A stretch of DNA of 64,000 nt from Granulicella arctica (lineage in GTDB: Bacteria > Acidobacteriota > Terriglobia > Terriglobales > Acidobacteriaceae): assembly GCF_013410065.1 (NCBI RefSeq), contig NZ_JACCCW010000002.1:496001-560000 (forward strand), given 5' to 3'. Of this stretch, positions 1-9,282 are shown one piece after another. The translations under genes and the position numbers were made by a program. Under the pieces are notes generated by a model. The model did no database searches. It saw only the letters and a list, made by a program, of their open reading frames with translations, and was not told the DNA's origin. Positions within the stretch are counted from its first letter, which is position 1. Every line of letters begins with the position of its first letter.

Positions 1-225
1 GAGCGCTACGCGAAGGTCTACAACATCGACTACAACCGCTGCATCTTCTGCGGCTACTGTGTCGAAGCCTGTCCCACCGATGCGATCACCCACGGTCATG
101 GCTTTGAACTAGCCTCGCTGAACGCCACTACCCTCGTCATGCGCAAGGAAGACATGCTCGTCCCGTTAAACGTGCTGCCCAATCACGTCAACTCCAGCAA
201 GGACGAGGCTGAAATGCTTGCCTAG
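1..225 (+). CDS. nuoI: NADH-quinone oxidoreductase subunit I, C-terminal part
   Basis: This is the 3' end of a gene cut by the window start; the frame is open from base 1 and stops with TAG at 223-225, giving 74 residues. It shows a ferredoxin-type cluster motif CIFCGYCVEACP (cysteines at partial residues 14, 17, 20 and 24). The tail around LVMRKEDML is typical of NuoI, the peripheral-arm subunit of respiratory complex I that carries two [4Fe-4S] clusters between NuoG and NuoB. Only the second cluster is visible here. Other 2x[4Fe-4S] ferredoxins share the motif, but the tail favours NuoI. The rest of the nuo operon would lie upstream of the window. Confidence 0.85.
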   Translation, partial: ERYAKVYNIDYNRCIFCGYCVEACPTDAITHGHGFELASLNATTLVMRKEDMLVPLNVLPNHVNSSKDEAEMLA

Positions 226-314
226 CTTGCCGTCCTCCTTAGGCGAAGTGCTTCGTGGGCTAGCTTCTGTCGTTGATGCGACCGACGGTCTTTGTACGAT
301 AATAGAAGAGCGCC

Positions 315-701
315 ATGGATACCCTCAACGATCCGCTCCCCTCCTCGAAGCCTGCCATTCTTCATATCTGCCGCCGAGAGATGCTTCGCCCTCTTCGCGA
401 TCAGATTCTCCGCCTCTCCGGCTTTGATGTCGACTCTACCCTCCTCGCCAGTGAAGGACTTTCGATGTTCTGGGCTCGTCACTACGACCTCGTCCTGATT
501 GATGTCGAGGGTGAGGAAGGTATTCCCGAAGCCGAGCGTCTCTGCTCCGAGATCAAGACCGCGCAGCACGGCCAGGTCATTGCCTTCGTCTGCAACTGGC
601 GCGTCGCCATCATGACCGACTGCCCCGACGAGATCGTCCGCACCGAGTTCGACCCGGCGGCCTTCCTCGAAGGCGTCCGCGACATCGTCCAGACACACTG
701 A
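315..701 (+). CDS. Receiver-like domain protein (single-domain response regulator-like)
   Basis: The product has 128 residues. Its layout is that of a CheY-like receiver: a beta strand starting at AILHICRRE, a helix, and then LVLIDVEG, where the Asp sits at the usual phospho-acceptor strand. Later residues are hydrophobic strands (VIAFVCNW, IVRTEFD) without the clear conserved Thr/Ser and Lys of a canonical receiver. It may therefore be a degenerate or atypical receiver. No output domain follows. It lies 89 bp after nuoI and is not obviously in an operon with thrC. The ATG at 315 was chosen because the fold starts soon after it; no strong ribosome site is seen. Function is unknown beyond likely signalling. 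Confidence 0.6.
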   Translation: MDTLNDPLPSSKPAILHICRREMLRPLRDQILRLSGFDVDSTLLASEGLSMFWARHYDLVLIDVEGEEGIPEAERLCSEIKTAQHGQVIAFVCNWRVAIMTDCPDEIVRTEFDPAAFLEGVRDIVQTH

Positions 702-1058
702 GCTGTCTCATCATTTTTGGAGGATGCTACTCGGGCATCTCTTTGCAGCCGGGCTTAGGCACTCTTGCTTGCATCCCTAGCACTGCTGTGTTACAAACGA
801 TGTATTCCAGTCTGCTTCGGCAGATTTGAATTTCATGCAGAGTGGTTGAGGGACGAGCCCTTTGACGCCACGACAACCGGACAGAACAAAGGCGTACCGG
901 TGTCAACTCTCTCCTGGGAACAGGGAACATGAGATTCGGAGCACGCAGTCCGATAGTTTGTAGGGCTGCACCCCGTTTTTCTCCTTCCTTCCGCCGTAAG
1001 GCACCCCAAAAGAGAACACGTCAGAGATGCCATTCCCCTCTCCCACAGGAGATGAGCA
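702..1058. other. Intergenic region upstream of thrC
   Basis: This stretch of 357 bases has no convincing gene on either strand. A ribosome binding site (ACAGGAGATG, 1045-1054) directly precedes the thrC start. A short stem-loop around 812-826 (TCTGC/GGCAGA) is too weak to name. I looked for a T-box or other leader controlling threonine synthesis and did not recognise one. Confidence 0.4.
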
Positions 1059-2360
1059 ATGGAGTATTCCTGTTCGGCGTATGAACTGAAGTGCAACGAG
1101 TGCGGCAAACGCTTCGGCAACCAGCCCCTCTCCGCCTGCCCTGACTGCCTGGCACCCCTCGAGATCGCCTATGACATGGAGCTCGCCCGCGTCACCTTCA
1201 CACGTGCGAACATCACCGCCGGTCCCTTCAATATCTGGCGCTACGCCGCACTTCTTCCTATTCCCGCAGGCTTTCAGCCTGATCTGCCCGTAGGCTTCAC
1301 CCCGCTCGTTCGCGCAAAGAACCTCGGCAAGCGCATCGGCGCGAAGAACCTCTACATCAAGAACGACGCCGTCTGTTTCCCGACGCTCAGCTTCAAGGAC
1401 CGTGTCGTCTCTGTCGCTCTCGCCAATGCACAAAAATTCGGCTTTGATGTCGTCGGCTGCTCCTCGACCGGCAATCTGGCCAACTCCGTTGCAGCGCAGT
1501 CCGCTCGTCTCGGCCTCAAGGCAACTATTCTTGTCCCTGCCGATCTTGAGCCTGCGAAGATCCTCAACACCCAGGTCTACGGTGCGCGCCTCGTACGCAT
1601 CGACGGCAACTACGATCACGTCAACCGGCTCTGCACCCAGATCGCCGACGAGTACAACTGGGGCTTCGTCAACGTAAACCTCCGCCCCTACTATGCCGAA
1701 GGCTCCAAGACCGTCGGCTACGAGATCGCAGAACAGCTTGGTTGGCGCCTACCCGACAACGTCGTCTGCCCCATGGCCGGCGGCTCGCTCATCCGCAAGA
1801 TCCGCAAAGCCTTCAACGAGCTGATCGAGCTCGGCCTCGTCGAAGACAAGCCCGTCCGCTTCTTCGGAGCTCAGGCCACCGGCTGCTCACCCATCTCCAC
1901 TGCCGTCAAGCAGGGAACCGAAGATATCCTGCCGCAGCGCCCCAACACGATCGCTCGTTCGCTTGCCATCGGCAACCCGGCTGACGGCCCCGCCGCTGCC
2001 AAGATGATCCGAGCCACCGGCGGCTGGGCGGAGGACGTCTCCGACATCGAGATCGTCTCCGGCATGCAGGAACTCGCCGAGACAGAAGGCATCTTTACCG
2101 AGACCGCAGGCGGCGTCACCATTGCCGTCACCGCACGCCTTTATGCTCACGGCCGCATCTCGCCGGACGAGACCACCGTCGTCTGCATCACCGGCAACGG
2201 CCTCAAAACGACGGACGCCCTCAGCGACCAGTACCATCCGGAGCGCGCCGTTCGCCCACGCCTCGTCGACTTCGATGAGTACCTGCGCGAGCTGGACGGT
2301 GCCCCAGAACCAGAGCTGGCCGAAGAGCTGGCTATTGCAGGAGTCTCCCATGTCCATTAA
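1059..2360 (+). CDS. thrC: Threonine synthase
   Basis: This 433-residue, PLP-dependent fold-type II enzyme converts O-phospho-L-homoserine to L-threonine and phosphate. An N-terminal zinc-ribbon-like segment has Cys12, Cys15, Cys27 and Cys30. The PLP lysine is K113 in the SFKDR motif, and a glycine-rich phosphate-binding loop follows in CSSTGNLANS. The length suits the longer class of threonine synthases with a zinc ribbon. The ATG at 1059 has a good ribosome site (AGGAGATG) just upstream. The last 11 bp overlap the start of the MoaD/ThiS-like gene, so the two are probably co-translated. Paralogous cysteate or cysteine synthases share the fold, but the zinc ribbon and overall sequence favour ThrC. 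Confidence 0.92.
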   Translation: MEYSCSAYELKCNECGKRFGNQPLSACPDCLAPLEIAYDMELARVTFTRANITAGPFNIWRYAALLPIPAGFQPDLPVGFTPLVRAKNLGKRIGAKNLYIKNDAVCFPTLSFKDRVVSVALANAQKFGFDVVGCSSTGNLANSVAAQSARLGLKATILVPADLEPAKILNTQVYGARLVRIDGNYDHVNRLCTQIADEYNWGFVNVNLRPYYAEGSKTVGYEIAEQLGWRLPDNVVCPMAGGSLIRKIRKAFNELIELGLVEDKPVRFFGAQATGCSPISTAVKQGTEDILPQRPNTIARSLAIGNPADGPAAAKMIRATGGWAEDVSDIEIVSGMQELAETEGIFTETAGGVTIAVTARLYAHGRISPDETTVVCITGNGLKTTDALSDQYHPERAVRPRLVDFDEYLRELDGAPEPELAEELAIAGVSHVH

Positions 2361-2631
2361 AGTCGTGCTTCCCGCTGCCTTCGTTCGCCACACCGACGGC
2401 CAGAAGCAGTTCGCCTCCACCGCAGAGAATCTTCCCGGCCTGATCGCAGACATCGACCAGACCTTCCCTGCGCTCAGCACCCAGATCAAGGATGAGGGCG
2501 GCAAGCTCCGCAAGTTCATCAACATCTATGTCAACGAAGAAGATATCCGCTTCCTCGGCGGCGAAACTTACGCCTTCCAGGATGGCGACGAGGTGATGCT
2601 CATCCCCTCCATCGCCGGCGGTTCCCGATAG
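2350..2631 (+). CDS. MoaD/ThiS-family sulfur carrier protein
   Basis: This small ubiquitin-like protein of 93 residues starts at ATG 2350, inside the end of thrC. The frame is open further upstream, but the family begins at SIKVVLPAAF. The body fits MoaD/ThiS/CysO: a strand, a helix (LPGLIADIDQTFP), then FINIYVNEEDIRF and DGDEVMLIPSIAGG. Family members carry sulfur as a thiocarboxylate on a terminal Gly-Gly. Here the Gly-Gly is followed by Ser-Arg, so activation would require removal of two residues, as known for some QbsE-like carriers, or this copy works differently. Coupling to a PLP synthase recalls CysO-CysM, which makes cysteine from a carrier-bound sulfide. The exact pathway is unknown. 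Confidence 0.85.
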   Translation: MSIKVVLPAAFVRHTDGQKQFASTAENLPGLIADIDQTFPALSTQIKDEGGKLRKFINIYVNEEDIRFLGGETYAFQDGDEVMLIPSIAGGSR

Positions 2632-2650
2632 CTCCGCCAAAGCCCATCAA

Positions 2651-2685
2651 AACGACGTGCCGCATTCCGGCACGTCGTTTCTTTT
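2651..2685 (+). terminator. Rho-independent terminator after the thrC-moaD pair
   Basis: A perfect 12-bp stem (AACGACGTGCCG, 2651-2662, with CGGCACGTCGTT, 2668-2679) closes a 5-base loop and runs into TTTCTTTT. Confidence 0.9.
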
Positions 2686-2798
2686 GCGTAAGTTGCGTTT
2701 GTTTTCCCCTCGCGAAGCAACGGAAACATCCTCCGCACCTCTCTCATAGTCTGTAGCTGCTGTCACAAGGCATCTCCAAATAAGAAAGAAGGGACAAC

Positions 2799-2948
2799 AT
2801 GTTTCTTATCCTCGCTATAGTTCTGGTTGTGCTCTGGCTCGGTGGCTTTACTCTCTTCCACGTCAGCGGATTTCTCATCCATATACTGTTGATCTTCGCC
2901 GTCATCTCCATCATTCTCCACTTCATTACCGGCGGCAGACGAGCCTGA
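2799..2948 (+). CDS. Small two-helix membrane protein, DUF5670 (lmo0937 family)
   Basis: The product has 49 residues (MFLILAIVLVVLWLGG at the N-terminus, ending TGGRRA). It has two hydrophobic helices (about residues 2-18 and 25-43) around a short FHVSGFLIH turn and a basic GGRRA tail, which is the layout of the lmo0937/DUF5670 family. A ribosome site (AAGAAGGG) lies about 5-10 bases before the ATG. Members are small membrane proteins of unknown role, often stress-associated. The TGA stop is inside the left arm of the large inverted repeat at 2945-3013. The gene is convergent with lon. Confidence 0.8.
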   Translation: MFLILAIVLVVLWLGGFTLFHVSGFLIHILLIFAVISIILHFITGGRRA

Positions 2949-3013
2949 ACTCTGCCATATGCTAGAAGGCCGAGCCATAGCGGCTCGGCCTTCTAGCATA
3001 TGGCAGAGTTCAG
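2945..3013. repeat. 32-bp perfect inverted repeat between convergent genes
   Basis: Arms 2945-2976 and 2982-3013 are exact reverse complements, with only a 5-base loop (ATAGC). The left arm contains the stop codon of the DUF5670 gene (2946-2948), and the right arm ends one base before the lon stop codon (3014-3016). It probably serves as a bidirectional transcription barrier, but no T-run follows on either side, so it is not a standard intrinsic terminator. An arm this long and perfect is unusual. Confidence 0.85.
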
Positions 3014-5437
3014 TTATTGATGTGCACTCGGTTGCGACGCAGGTAGCACCGGCGGAATCACCGCCCCCAGCGCCTCGGGCGTCTCTTCCTTCAGCTCCGG
3101 TAGCTTCTCCTCGAGCGCGATCTGCAACACCTCGTCCATCTGTTCTACGAAGTGCAGCTTCATCGTCGATTTCAGCAGCTCTGGCAGATCGGCATAGTCC
3201 TTGCGATTATCCTCGGGTAGAATCGCCTCGAAGATTCCTGCGCGATGCGCCGCCAGCAGCTTCTCCTTCAACCCGCCGATCGGCAACACCTTGCCGCGCA
3301 ACGTAATCTCGCCCGTCATCGCGATATCGCGCCGCACTTTGATCTTCGTCAGAGCACTGGCCAAGCCAGTCGCCAGCGTAATGCCTGCCGATGGTCCATC
3401 CTTGGGAATCGCTCCCTCCGGTACATGCACATGGATATCGACGTTGCGGTAGAAGTCCTTCGGTAGTCCGAGATGGTGTGCCCGCGACCGGATGTAGCTT
3501 AGTGCAGCTTGCGCCGACTCCTGCATCACATCGCCAAGCTGGCCCGTCGCCGTCATCTTGCCCTTGCCGTCCAGCACCTGGACCTCGGTCTGGAGAATGC
3601 TCCCGCCGACCTCCGTCCAGGCTAGCCCGGTCACCAGCCCGACCTCGCTCTTCTCCTGTACCTGCGAGTCGCGGAACTTGGTCACACCAAGAAGCTCCGG
3701 CAGATTCTCCGCCGTAATCGTTTCGATATGATCCGCACCATGCTTCACCACGCGGCGTGCCACCTTGCGGCAGACATTTCCGATCTCGCGCTCAAGATTA
3801 CGCACGCCAGCCTCACGGGTGTAGCCACGAATCAGCAGACGCAACGCATCGTCCGTAAAGCTGATCTGAGTCTCGGTCAGCCCTGTGCCCTCACGCTGCT
3901 TCTTCACGAGATACTGTTTGGCTATCTCCAGCTTCTCCAGCTCGGTATACCCATGCAGCCGCAGAATCTCCATGCGATCTTGCAACGGCCCCGGAATCGT
4001 GTGCAGCACATTCGCTGTCGCGACGAACAGCACATTCGAAAGGTCATACTCCACGTCGAGATAGTGATCCTGAAACGACGTATTCTGCTCCGGGTCGAGG
4101 ACTTCGAGCAGAGCACTCGCCGGGTCACCACGGAAGTCCGACGCCATTTTGTCGATCTCATCCAGCATGAACACCGGATTCTTCGTCCCAGCCTTCTTCA
4201 TCGACTGGATGATCTGTCCCGGCAGTGCTCCGATATATGTGCGCCGATGCCCGCGAACCTCCGCCTCATCCCGCACGCCGCCCAGCGACATGCGAACGAA
4301 CTTGCGCCCCGTCGCCTTCGCAATTGACATGCCGAGAGAGGTTTTGCCGACGCCCGGAGGTCCGACAAAGCAGAGGATCGATCCCTTTGGATTCTTCACC
4401 AACTGCCGCACCGCGAGGAACTCAAGAATCCGTTCCTTAATCTTCTCGAGGCCATAGTGATCCTCGTTCAGAATCTGCTCGGCATGTTCGATGGAACGAA
4501 TCTCCTTGGAGCGTTTCTTCCACGGCACCGCCAGCAGCCAGTCGATGTAGTTGCGCGAGACCGTCGACTCAGCCGACATTGGCGGCATCGCCTCCAGCTT
4601 CTTGAGCTCCTGCATCGTCTTATCGAGCACGTCCTTTGGCATTCCGGCTGCTTCGATCTTTTTCTTCAGCTCGTCGAACTCGCTTTTCTCACCGCGGCCC
4701 AACTCCTTCTGGATGGCCTTGATCTTCTCGTTGAGGTAGTACTCCTTCTGAGCTTTCTCCATCTGCCGCTTCACGCGCGACTGGATGGTACGGTCCATAT
4801 TCAGCTTCTCTATGGCCACATCCAGTACATCGGCGACCCGCGAAAGCCGCGTTGCCGGGTCGAACACATCCAGCAACTGCTGCTTCTCTTCGATCGAGAG
4901 CTGAAGGTTCGCCGCGATGGTATCGGCCAGCTTCGCCGGTTCATCCGCGCGTACGCTCGCCGCCATCGTCTCGTAGTTCAACGACTGCTGTAGTTTTACA
5001 TACTGCTCGAACAGCGAATGCACCCGCGACATCATCTGCTCGACCGGTGGCGTCAGCTCCAGGTGCGTCGCTCCGGTCTGTACCGTCGCCACAAAGAAGC
5101 CGTCCTCGTCATTTACTTCGGTCGCTCGCGCCCGTTCGACACCTTCAACCAGCACTTTAATATTGCCGTCCGGCATCTTGACGCTCTGGACGATGTTGCC
5201 GATCGTACCCGTCTCGTAGATCTCGTCCGCGCTCGGCTCATCGACCGAGGCATCGTGCTGCGTCGCAAGAAAGATCTTGCGGTCGCCCGTCAACGCCTCT
5301 TCGAGAGCGCGTACGCTCGACTCGCGCCCTACAACAAAGGGCGTCATCATATGCGGAAAGATGACCATGTCACGGATGGGCATCATCGGAAGCTTGCGAA
5401 TGTCGCCGCTCAGAGTTTCTTTCGGTTGATTCGTCAT
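3014..5437 (-). CDS. lon: ATP-dependent protease Lon
   Basis: Full-length LonA-type cytoplasmic AAA+ serine protease (807 residues), which degrades misfolded and some regulatory proteins. An N-terminal substrate-binding domain starts near residue 15 ([15 protein letters not shown]). Next come the coiled region (about 220-290), Walker [10 protein letters not shown] (about 359-367) and Walker [10 protein letters not shown]. The C-terminal protease domain has catalytic Ser683 in KDGPSAG and Lys726 in [10 protein letters not shown]. It is last in the order tig, clpP, clpX, lon. About 200 bp and a terminator separate it from clpX, so it likely has its own promoter. The ATG at 5437 follows AATGGGAGAGATATG, which offers a good ribosome site. 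Confidence 0.97.
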   Translation of the reverse strand: MTNQPKETLSGDIRKLPMMPIRDMVIFPHMMTPFVVGRESSVRALEEALTGDRKIFLATQHDASVDEPSADEIYETGTIGNIVQSVKMPDGNIKVLVEGVERARATEVNDEDGFFVATVQTGATHLELTPPVEQMMSRVHSLFEQYVKLQQSLNYETMAASVRADEPAKLADTIAANLQLSIEEKQQLLDVFDPATRLSRVADVLDVAIEKLNMDRTIQSRVKRQMEKAQKEYYLNEKIKAIQKELGRGEKSEFDELKKKIEAAGMPKDVLDKTMQELKKLEAMPPMSAESTVSRNYIDWLLAVPWKKRSKEIRSIEHAEQILNEDHYGLEKIKERILEFLAVRQLVKNPKGSILCFVGPPGVGKTSLGMSIAKATGRKFVRMSLGGVRDEAEVRGHRRTYIGALPGQIIQSMKKAGTKNPVFMLDEIDKMASDFRGDPASALLEVLDPEQNTSFQDHYLDVEYDLSNVLFVATANVLHTIPGPLQDRMEILRLHGYTELEKLEIAKQYLVKKQREGTGLTETQISFTDDALRLLIRGYTREAGVRNLEREIGNVCRKVARRVVKHGADHIETITAENLPELLGVTKFRDSQVQEKSEVGLVTGLAWTEVGGSILQTEVQVLDGKGKMTATGQLGDVMQESAQAALSYIRSRAHHLGLPKDFYRNVDIHVHVPEGAIPKDGPSAGITLATGLASALTKIKVRRDIAMTGEITLRGKVLPIGGLKEKLLAAHRAGIFEAILPEDNRKDYADLPELLKSTMKLHFVEQMDEVLQIALEEKLPELKEETPEALGAVIPPVLPASQPSAHQ

Positions 5438-5585
5438 ATCTCTCCCATTAGACGATCAAAAGCCGGTTACGATGCAACCCGGCCTTCGCGGCTTCCTGTG
5501 ATTGTAATGTGTTTGACACAGAGACGCGCGAATCATTGGCCGAATCAACACGGGTTTATCTGAATACGAAACATGGCCAAAGAAA

Positions 5586-5613
5586 TCCGGCCCTGCGTGG
5601 TTGCAGGGCCGGA
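5586..5613 (-). terminator. Intrinsic terminator downstream of clpX
   Basis: An 11-bp perfect stem (TCCGGCCCTGC, 5586-5596, with 5603-5613) has a 6-base loop and is followed on the minus strand by TTTCTTT. It separates clpX from lon. Confidence 0.88.
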
Positions 5614-5638
5614 CGGTAGAGCAGGGAAGAAAGCAGGT

Positions 5639-6928
5639 TCAGCCAGCTTTTACCAGCAGAACCGGCAGAGTCAGGTCGCGCTTCTGGACCATCGTCTCTG
5701 TAATCACCAACTCCTTGATCTTCTTGTTGCTTGGAACCTGGTACATCAGATCGAGCATCAGCTCTTCGAGAATCATCCGTAGCCCGCGTGCTCCAACCTT
5801 GCGCTGCAACGCCTCACGCGCCACAGCTCGAGCCGCATCGTCCGTGAACGTCACTTTTACGCCCTCATAGTCGAACAGCTTCTGGTACTGCTTCAGAATC
5901 GCGTTCTTCGGCTGCGTTAATATCTCGATTAGCGCGACCTCATCCAGCTCGTCAAGCACGCCCATCACCGGGAGGCGTCCGACAAACTCCGGAATCAGCC
6001 CATACTTCAATAGATCCTGTGGCTCAGCCTGTCGCAGTAACTCCGCGTCACGCTGTGCGCGGATCGGCATCACATCGCCTTCCTTCGCATTCGGGTCCGC
6101 AATCGCACGGAAGCCCAGCGCCTTCTTGCCCACCCGTCGTCCGATTACCTTCTCGAGCCCGACAAACGCTCCGCCGCAGATGAACAGGATATTCGTCGTA
6201 TCGACCGCGGTGAACTCCTGGTGTGGGTGTTTGCGCCCGCCCTGAGGCGGCACATTCGCGACCGTTCCTTCCAGCAGCTTCAGGAGCGCCTGTTGCACGC
6301 CCTCACCTGAGACGTCGCGCGTGATCGAAGGGTTCTCGTCCTTGCGCCCGATCTTGTCGATCTCGTCGATATATATAATGCCGCTCTGCGCACGCGTCAC
6401 ATCGCCGTCCGCCGCCTGTAGCAGCTTCAAAATAATGTTCTCGACGTCTTCGCCCACATAGCCTGCTTCGGTCAGTGTCGTCGCATCGACGATCGCAAAC
6501 GGCACATCCAGCATCCGCGCCATTGTCTGTGCCAGCAGCGTCTTGCCCGATCCTGTCGGCCCCACCAACAGAATGTTCGACTTAGCAAGCTCCACATCGT
6601 TGCCACGCGTCTTGTTCATCTGGATGCGCTTGTAGTGGTTGTAGACGGCCACCGCCAGCTTCTTCTTTGTCTGCTCCTGTCCGATCACATACTCGTCAAG
6701 GAATGCCTTGACCTCCTGCGGCTTCGGCAGGTGTGCCGGTGCAGCGCCTCCAGGCGTGGCCTCCGTGCGGTCGTCCTCGAGGATCGAGTTGCATACCGCA
6801 ACGCACTCGTCGCAGATATAGGCCCGCGGATAGTCCGACGGAGACGAAATCAGCTTAGCCACCGCGTCCTGGGACTTATGGCAAAAAGAACAACGTAGAG
6901 ATTCGTCCGAGCCTCGTGAAGTTTTCAT
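5639..6928 (-). CDS. clpX: ATP-dependent Clp protease, ATP-binding subunit ClpX
   Basis: The AAA+ unfoldase that feeds substrates to ClpP. The ATG at 6928 gives 429 residues; an upstream in-frame TTG at 6955 is less likely because the family starts close to the zinc finger. The N-terminal C4 zinc domain is visible (CSFC near residue 13 and CDECVAVC). Then come Walker A GPTGSGKT, Walker [11 protein letters not shown] and the sensor-2 region GARGLR. The Pro- and Ala-rich linker after the zinc domain ([17 protein letters not shown]) is normal for the family. An AGGAG lies about 12 bases upstream of the chosen ATG. It follows clpP, with a hairpin in the gap between them. Confidence 0.96.
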   Translation of the reverse strand: MKTSRGSDESLRCSFCHKSQDAVAKLISSPSDYPRAYICDECVAVCNSILEDDRTEATPGGAAPAHLPKPQEVKAFLDEYVIGQEQTKKKLAVAVYNHYKRIQMNKTRGNDVELAKSNILLVGPTGSGKTLLAQTMARMLDVPFAIVDATTLTEAGYVGEDVENIILKLLQAADGDVTRAQSGIIYIDEIDKIGRKDENPSITRDVSGEGVQQALLKLLEGTVANVPPQGGRKHPHQEFTAVDTTNILFICGGAFVGLEKVIGRRVGKKALGFRAIADPNAKEGDVMPIRAQRDAELLRQAEPQDLLKYGLIPEFVGRLPVMGVLDELDEVALIEILTQPKNAILKQYQKLFDYEGVKVTFTDDAARAVAREALQRKVGARGLRMILEELMLDLMYQVPSNKKIKELVITETMVQKRDLTLPVLLVKAG

Positions 6929-7052
6929 AACAGCGACTGCTCCTGGGCCAGTCAAAAACGGCCCTATTCAACGTTCTGTAAAGTTTACACCTGAATCCTG
7001 TCCCGCCCCATAGGAGATAGTACTCCGGTACTTTTAGGAATCGGAAAAGGAA

Positions 7053-7081
7053 CACGAGCTGCGTCAAGGACGCAGCTCGTG
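7053..7081 (-). terminator. Hairpin terminator downstream of clpP
   Basis: A 13-bp perfect stem (CACGAGCTGCGTC, 7053-7065, with 7069-7081) has a 3-base loop, followed on the minus strand by TTCCTTTTCC. It may attenuate read-through from clpP into clpX. Confidence 0.8.
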
Positions 7082-7104
7082 GTTTCGTATCCAAACTCTG
7101 TGGT

Positions 7105-7695
7105 TTACGTCCGTGGCCGGTCGATGATGTCGTCGATAATGCCGTACTCCTTTGATTGCGCTGCTGTCATGATGAAGTCGCGCTCCACATCCCGCTCGAT
7201 CCGTTCCAGTGATTGGCCGGTGCTGTGGCTCATCAATTTGTTCGTGATCTCGCGAATCCGCAGAATCTCGCGCGCATGGATATCGATATCGGTAGCCTGT
7301 CCGCTCAGCCCGCCCATGGACGGCTGGTGGATCAAAATACGCGAGTTCGGCAGGGCAAATCGCTTGCCCTTCTTCCCCGCCATCAGCAGAAACGCGCCCA
7401 TCGACGCCGCCTGACCGATGCAGAACGTCACTACATCATTCTTGATGTACTGCATCGTGTCGTAGATTGCGAGTCCTGCCGTGATCGATCCACCCGGCGA
7501 GTTGATGTAGAGCTGGATGTCCTTCTCCGGGTCCTCGCCGCTCAGAAACAGCATCTGCGCAATGATCACATTCGCGATGTTGTCGTCGATCGGCGTGCCC
7601 AGAAAAATGATGTTGTCGCGCAGCAGACGGCTGTAGATGTCGTAGGCGCGTTCGCCCCGACTCGTCTGCTCGATCACCATCGGTACTAATCCCAT
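7105..7695 (-). CDS. clpP: ATP-dependent Clp protease proteolytic subunit ClpP
   Basis: Full-length (196 residues) tetradecameric serine peptidase subunit. Catalytic Ser98 lies in GQAASMGA and His123 in RILIHQP; the oxyanion region SPGGSITAG is present. The N-terminus [10 protein letters not shown] matches the mature axial-loop region, so little or no propeptide is expected. It lies between tig and clpX on the same strand, the usual bacterial arrangement for a chaperone and protease operon. The ATG at 7695 follows AAGAGAGTGCT, a plausible ribosome site. ClpC, encoded nearby at 12046-14517, may also partner with it. Confidence 0.97.
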   Translation of the reverse strand: MGLVPMVIEQTSRGERAYDIYSRLLRDNIIFLGTPIDDNIANVIIAQMLFLSGEDPEKDIQLYINSPGGSITAGLAIYDTMQYIKNDVVTFCIGQAASMGAFLLMAGKKGKRFALPNSRILIHQPSMGGLSGQATDIDIHAREILRIREITNKLMSHSTGQSLERIERDVERDFIMTAAQSKEYGIIDDIIDRPRT

Positions 7696-7747
7696 AGCAC
7701 TCTCTTTCTAAAACTCTTTAAGCGAAAAGCCCTTGTTTGTCTTTACT

Positions 7748-9160
7748 CTACGAAACCAGCTTTTCGTAGAGCACGTTCCCTGTCTTCTCTCTGCGCATCT
7801 GTTCGCGGATACGTGTTAGCCCGCCATCCTTTGCCAGCCGCTCGCGCAGTGCCTCCAGAGGCTCCCGTGACTGAATAGAAAGCATCAGCAGCTCACGGTT
7901 CAGATCGTCGTCGCTCACTTCCACGTTTTCCGCATCCGCAATCCTGTCGAGAATCAGCGAGGCTTTTACCTCGTTGACTGCCTCGTCCCGCTGTGCTGCG
8001 CGCAGACGGTTGAAGTCCAGCTTCCGCATGTCTTCGGCCTTCATGCCCTGCTGGGCCAGTGCCCGCAGACCGCGATCCAGCCGCGCATCGACCTGCTGCT
8101 GCACGAACGACTCAGGAACAGGGAACTCATAGCGCCCGATTAGCTGCTCGAGCATCGTCTCTTTAGCCCGATTTTCCAGCGCGTCCTTCTTGCGATCCGC
8201 CGCATGCTCGCGCAGCTTGCTCTCGAAGTCGCCCCAACTCTCGTAGTTCCCAAGCTGTTTGGCAAACTCCTCGTCGCGCTCCGGATAGGTCTTCTTCTTG
8301 ATCGCCTTGACGGTCACGTCGTAGGCCACCGTCTGCCCCGCCAGCCGCTGCTCGCCGAAGTCCGCGGGGTACGAGACCTCGAAGGTCAACTCCTGCCCCG
8401 GTTTCGCACCCTGGAGAGCCTCGTTGAACGCGGGCAACGTGTTCTTGCCGCCAATCTCGACCAGCACATCCTCACCCGTAATCGGCTGACTTGGTGTTGC
8501 GTTCTCCGCGCCTTCCTCGGTTACGGTCTGCGCCAGATCCTTCACCTGGCCCTTGAACTCGATCTCGGCCCAGTCGCCATTCGCCAGCGGACGGTCCTCT
8601 TCGACCGGCTCCACCGTTGCATGGCCATCGAGAACACGGCTCAGCTCTGCCTCGTACTCATCCTCGGTCAGTGTTACATCCGGACGCTCCACCTTCACTG
8701 AGTCGTAGCCATCCACCGCGATCTCCGGCATCACCTCGAACGCTGCCTTGAAGCGCAGCGGCTCGCCCTCCATCAGGTGCAGGTCGGTCATCTGCGGCTG
8801 CGACACCGGGTTCACCTTCTGCTCCTCGATAGCAGCGCGGAAGCGGTTCGTCACCAGGCTCTCCAGCACCTCCTGGCGAACCTCCTTGGCGAACTTCGAG
8901 CGGATCAGCGACTCTGGCACCTTGCCCGCGCGGAAGCCAGGGATGCGCGCCAGTTTCTGATAGCGCTTGATGACCGTCTTGTAAGCCTTTGTGACCTCTT
9001 CCGCAGGTGCTTCCACGTCGATCTCCCGCATTAGTGCGGGGTTCAGGGACGGACCATGCTGGTGGTCGTGCGTATGAGTATGCTCGTGGGTATGTGCTGC
9101 TTCCGGCTGTAGTTCAGCCGTATCGTTAGTTTCTGTAATCTCAGTCGGGGTCAAAGCCAT
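7748..9160 (-). CDS. tig: Trigger factor (ribosome-associated chaperone)
   Basis: The protein has 470 residues, slightly longer than usual. After an unusual N-terminal extension, the ribosome-binding domain is recognisable around IPGFRAGKVPESLI. The FKBP-type PPIase domain follows (about residues 190-280, ADFGEQRLAGQTV), then the helical C-terminal chaperone arms. The extension (about residues 20-40) holds a histidine cluster, HTHEHTHTHDHQHG, that could bind metal ions and is not part of the standard fold. The gene leads the tig-clpP-clpX group. Its role is co-translational folding of nascent chains at the ribosome exit. The ATG at 9160 is preceded by a ribosome site in CCTGGAAGGC. Confidence 0.95.
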   Translation of the reverse strand: MALTPTEITETNDTAELQPEAAHTHEHTHTHDHQHGPSLNPALMREIDVEAPAEEVTKAYKTVIKRYQKLARIPGFRAGKVPESLIRSKFAKEVRQEVLESLVTNRFRAAIEEQKVNPVSQPQMTDLHLMEGEPLRFKAAFEVMPEIAVDGYDSVKVERPDVTLTEDEYEAELSRVLDGHATVEPVEEDRPLANGDWAEIEFKGQVKDLAQTVTEEGAENATPSQPITGEDVLVEIGGKNTLPAFNEALQGAKPGQELTFEVSYPADFGEQRLAGQTVAYDVTVKAIKKKTYPERDEEFAKQLGNYESWGDFESKLREHAADRKKDALENRAKETMLEQLIGRYEFPVPESFVQQQVDARLDRGLRALAQQGMKAEDMRKLDFNRLRAAQRDEAVNEVKASLILDRIADAENVEVSDDDLNRELLMLSIQSREPLEALRERLAKDGGLTRIREQMRREKTGNVLYEKLVS

Positions 9161-9282
9161 GCCTTCCAGGGTTCACTTATGAATGTGCCGCGCAGCTCAC
9201 ACAGGAGCCTTACACGCGGTAAGCGCCTCATACCACTGTACGAGGCTTCATGGCGCAAATCAAACCCGCCGCCGCCACTCCT

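Noticed and set aside
702..1058. T-box or other leader upstream of thrC
   Set aside because: No specifier loop, antiterminator bulge or terminator pair could be recognised.
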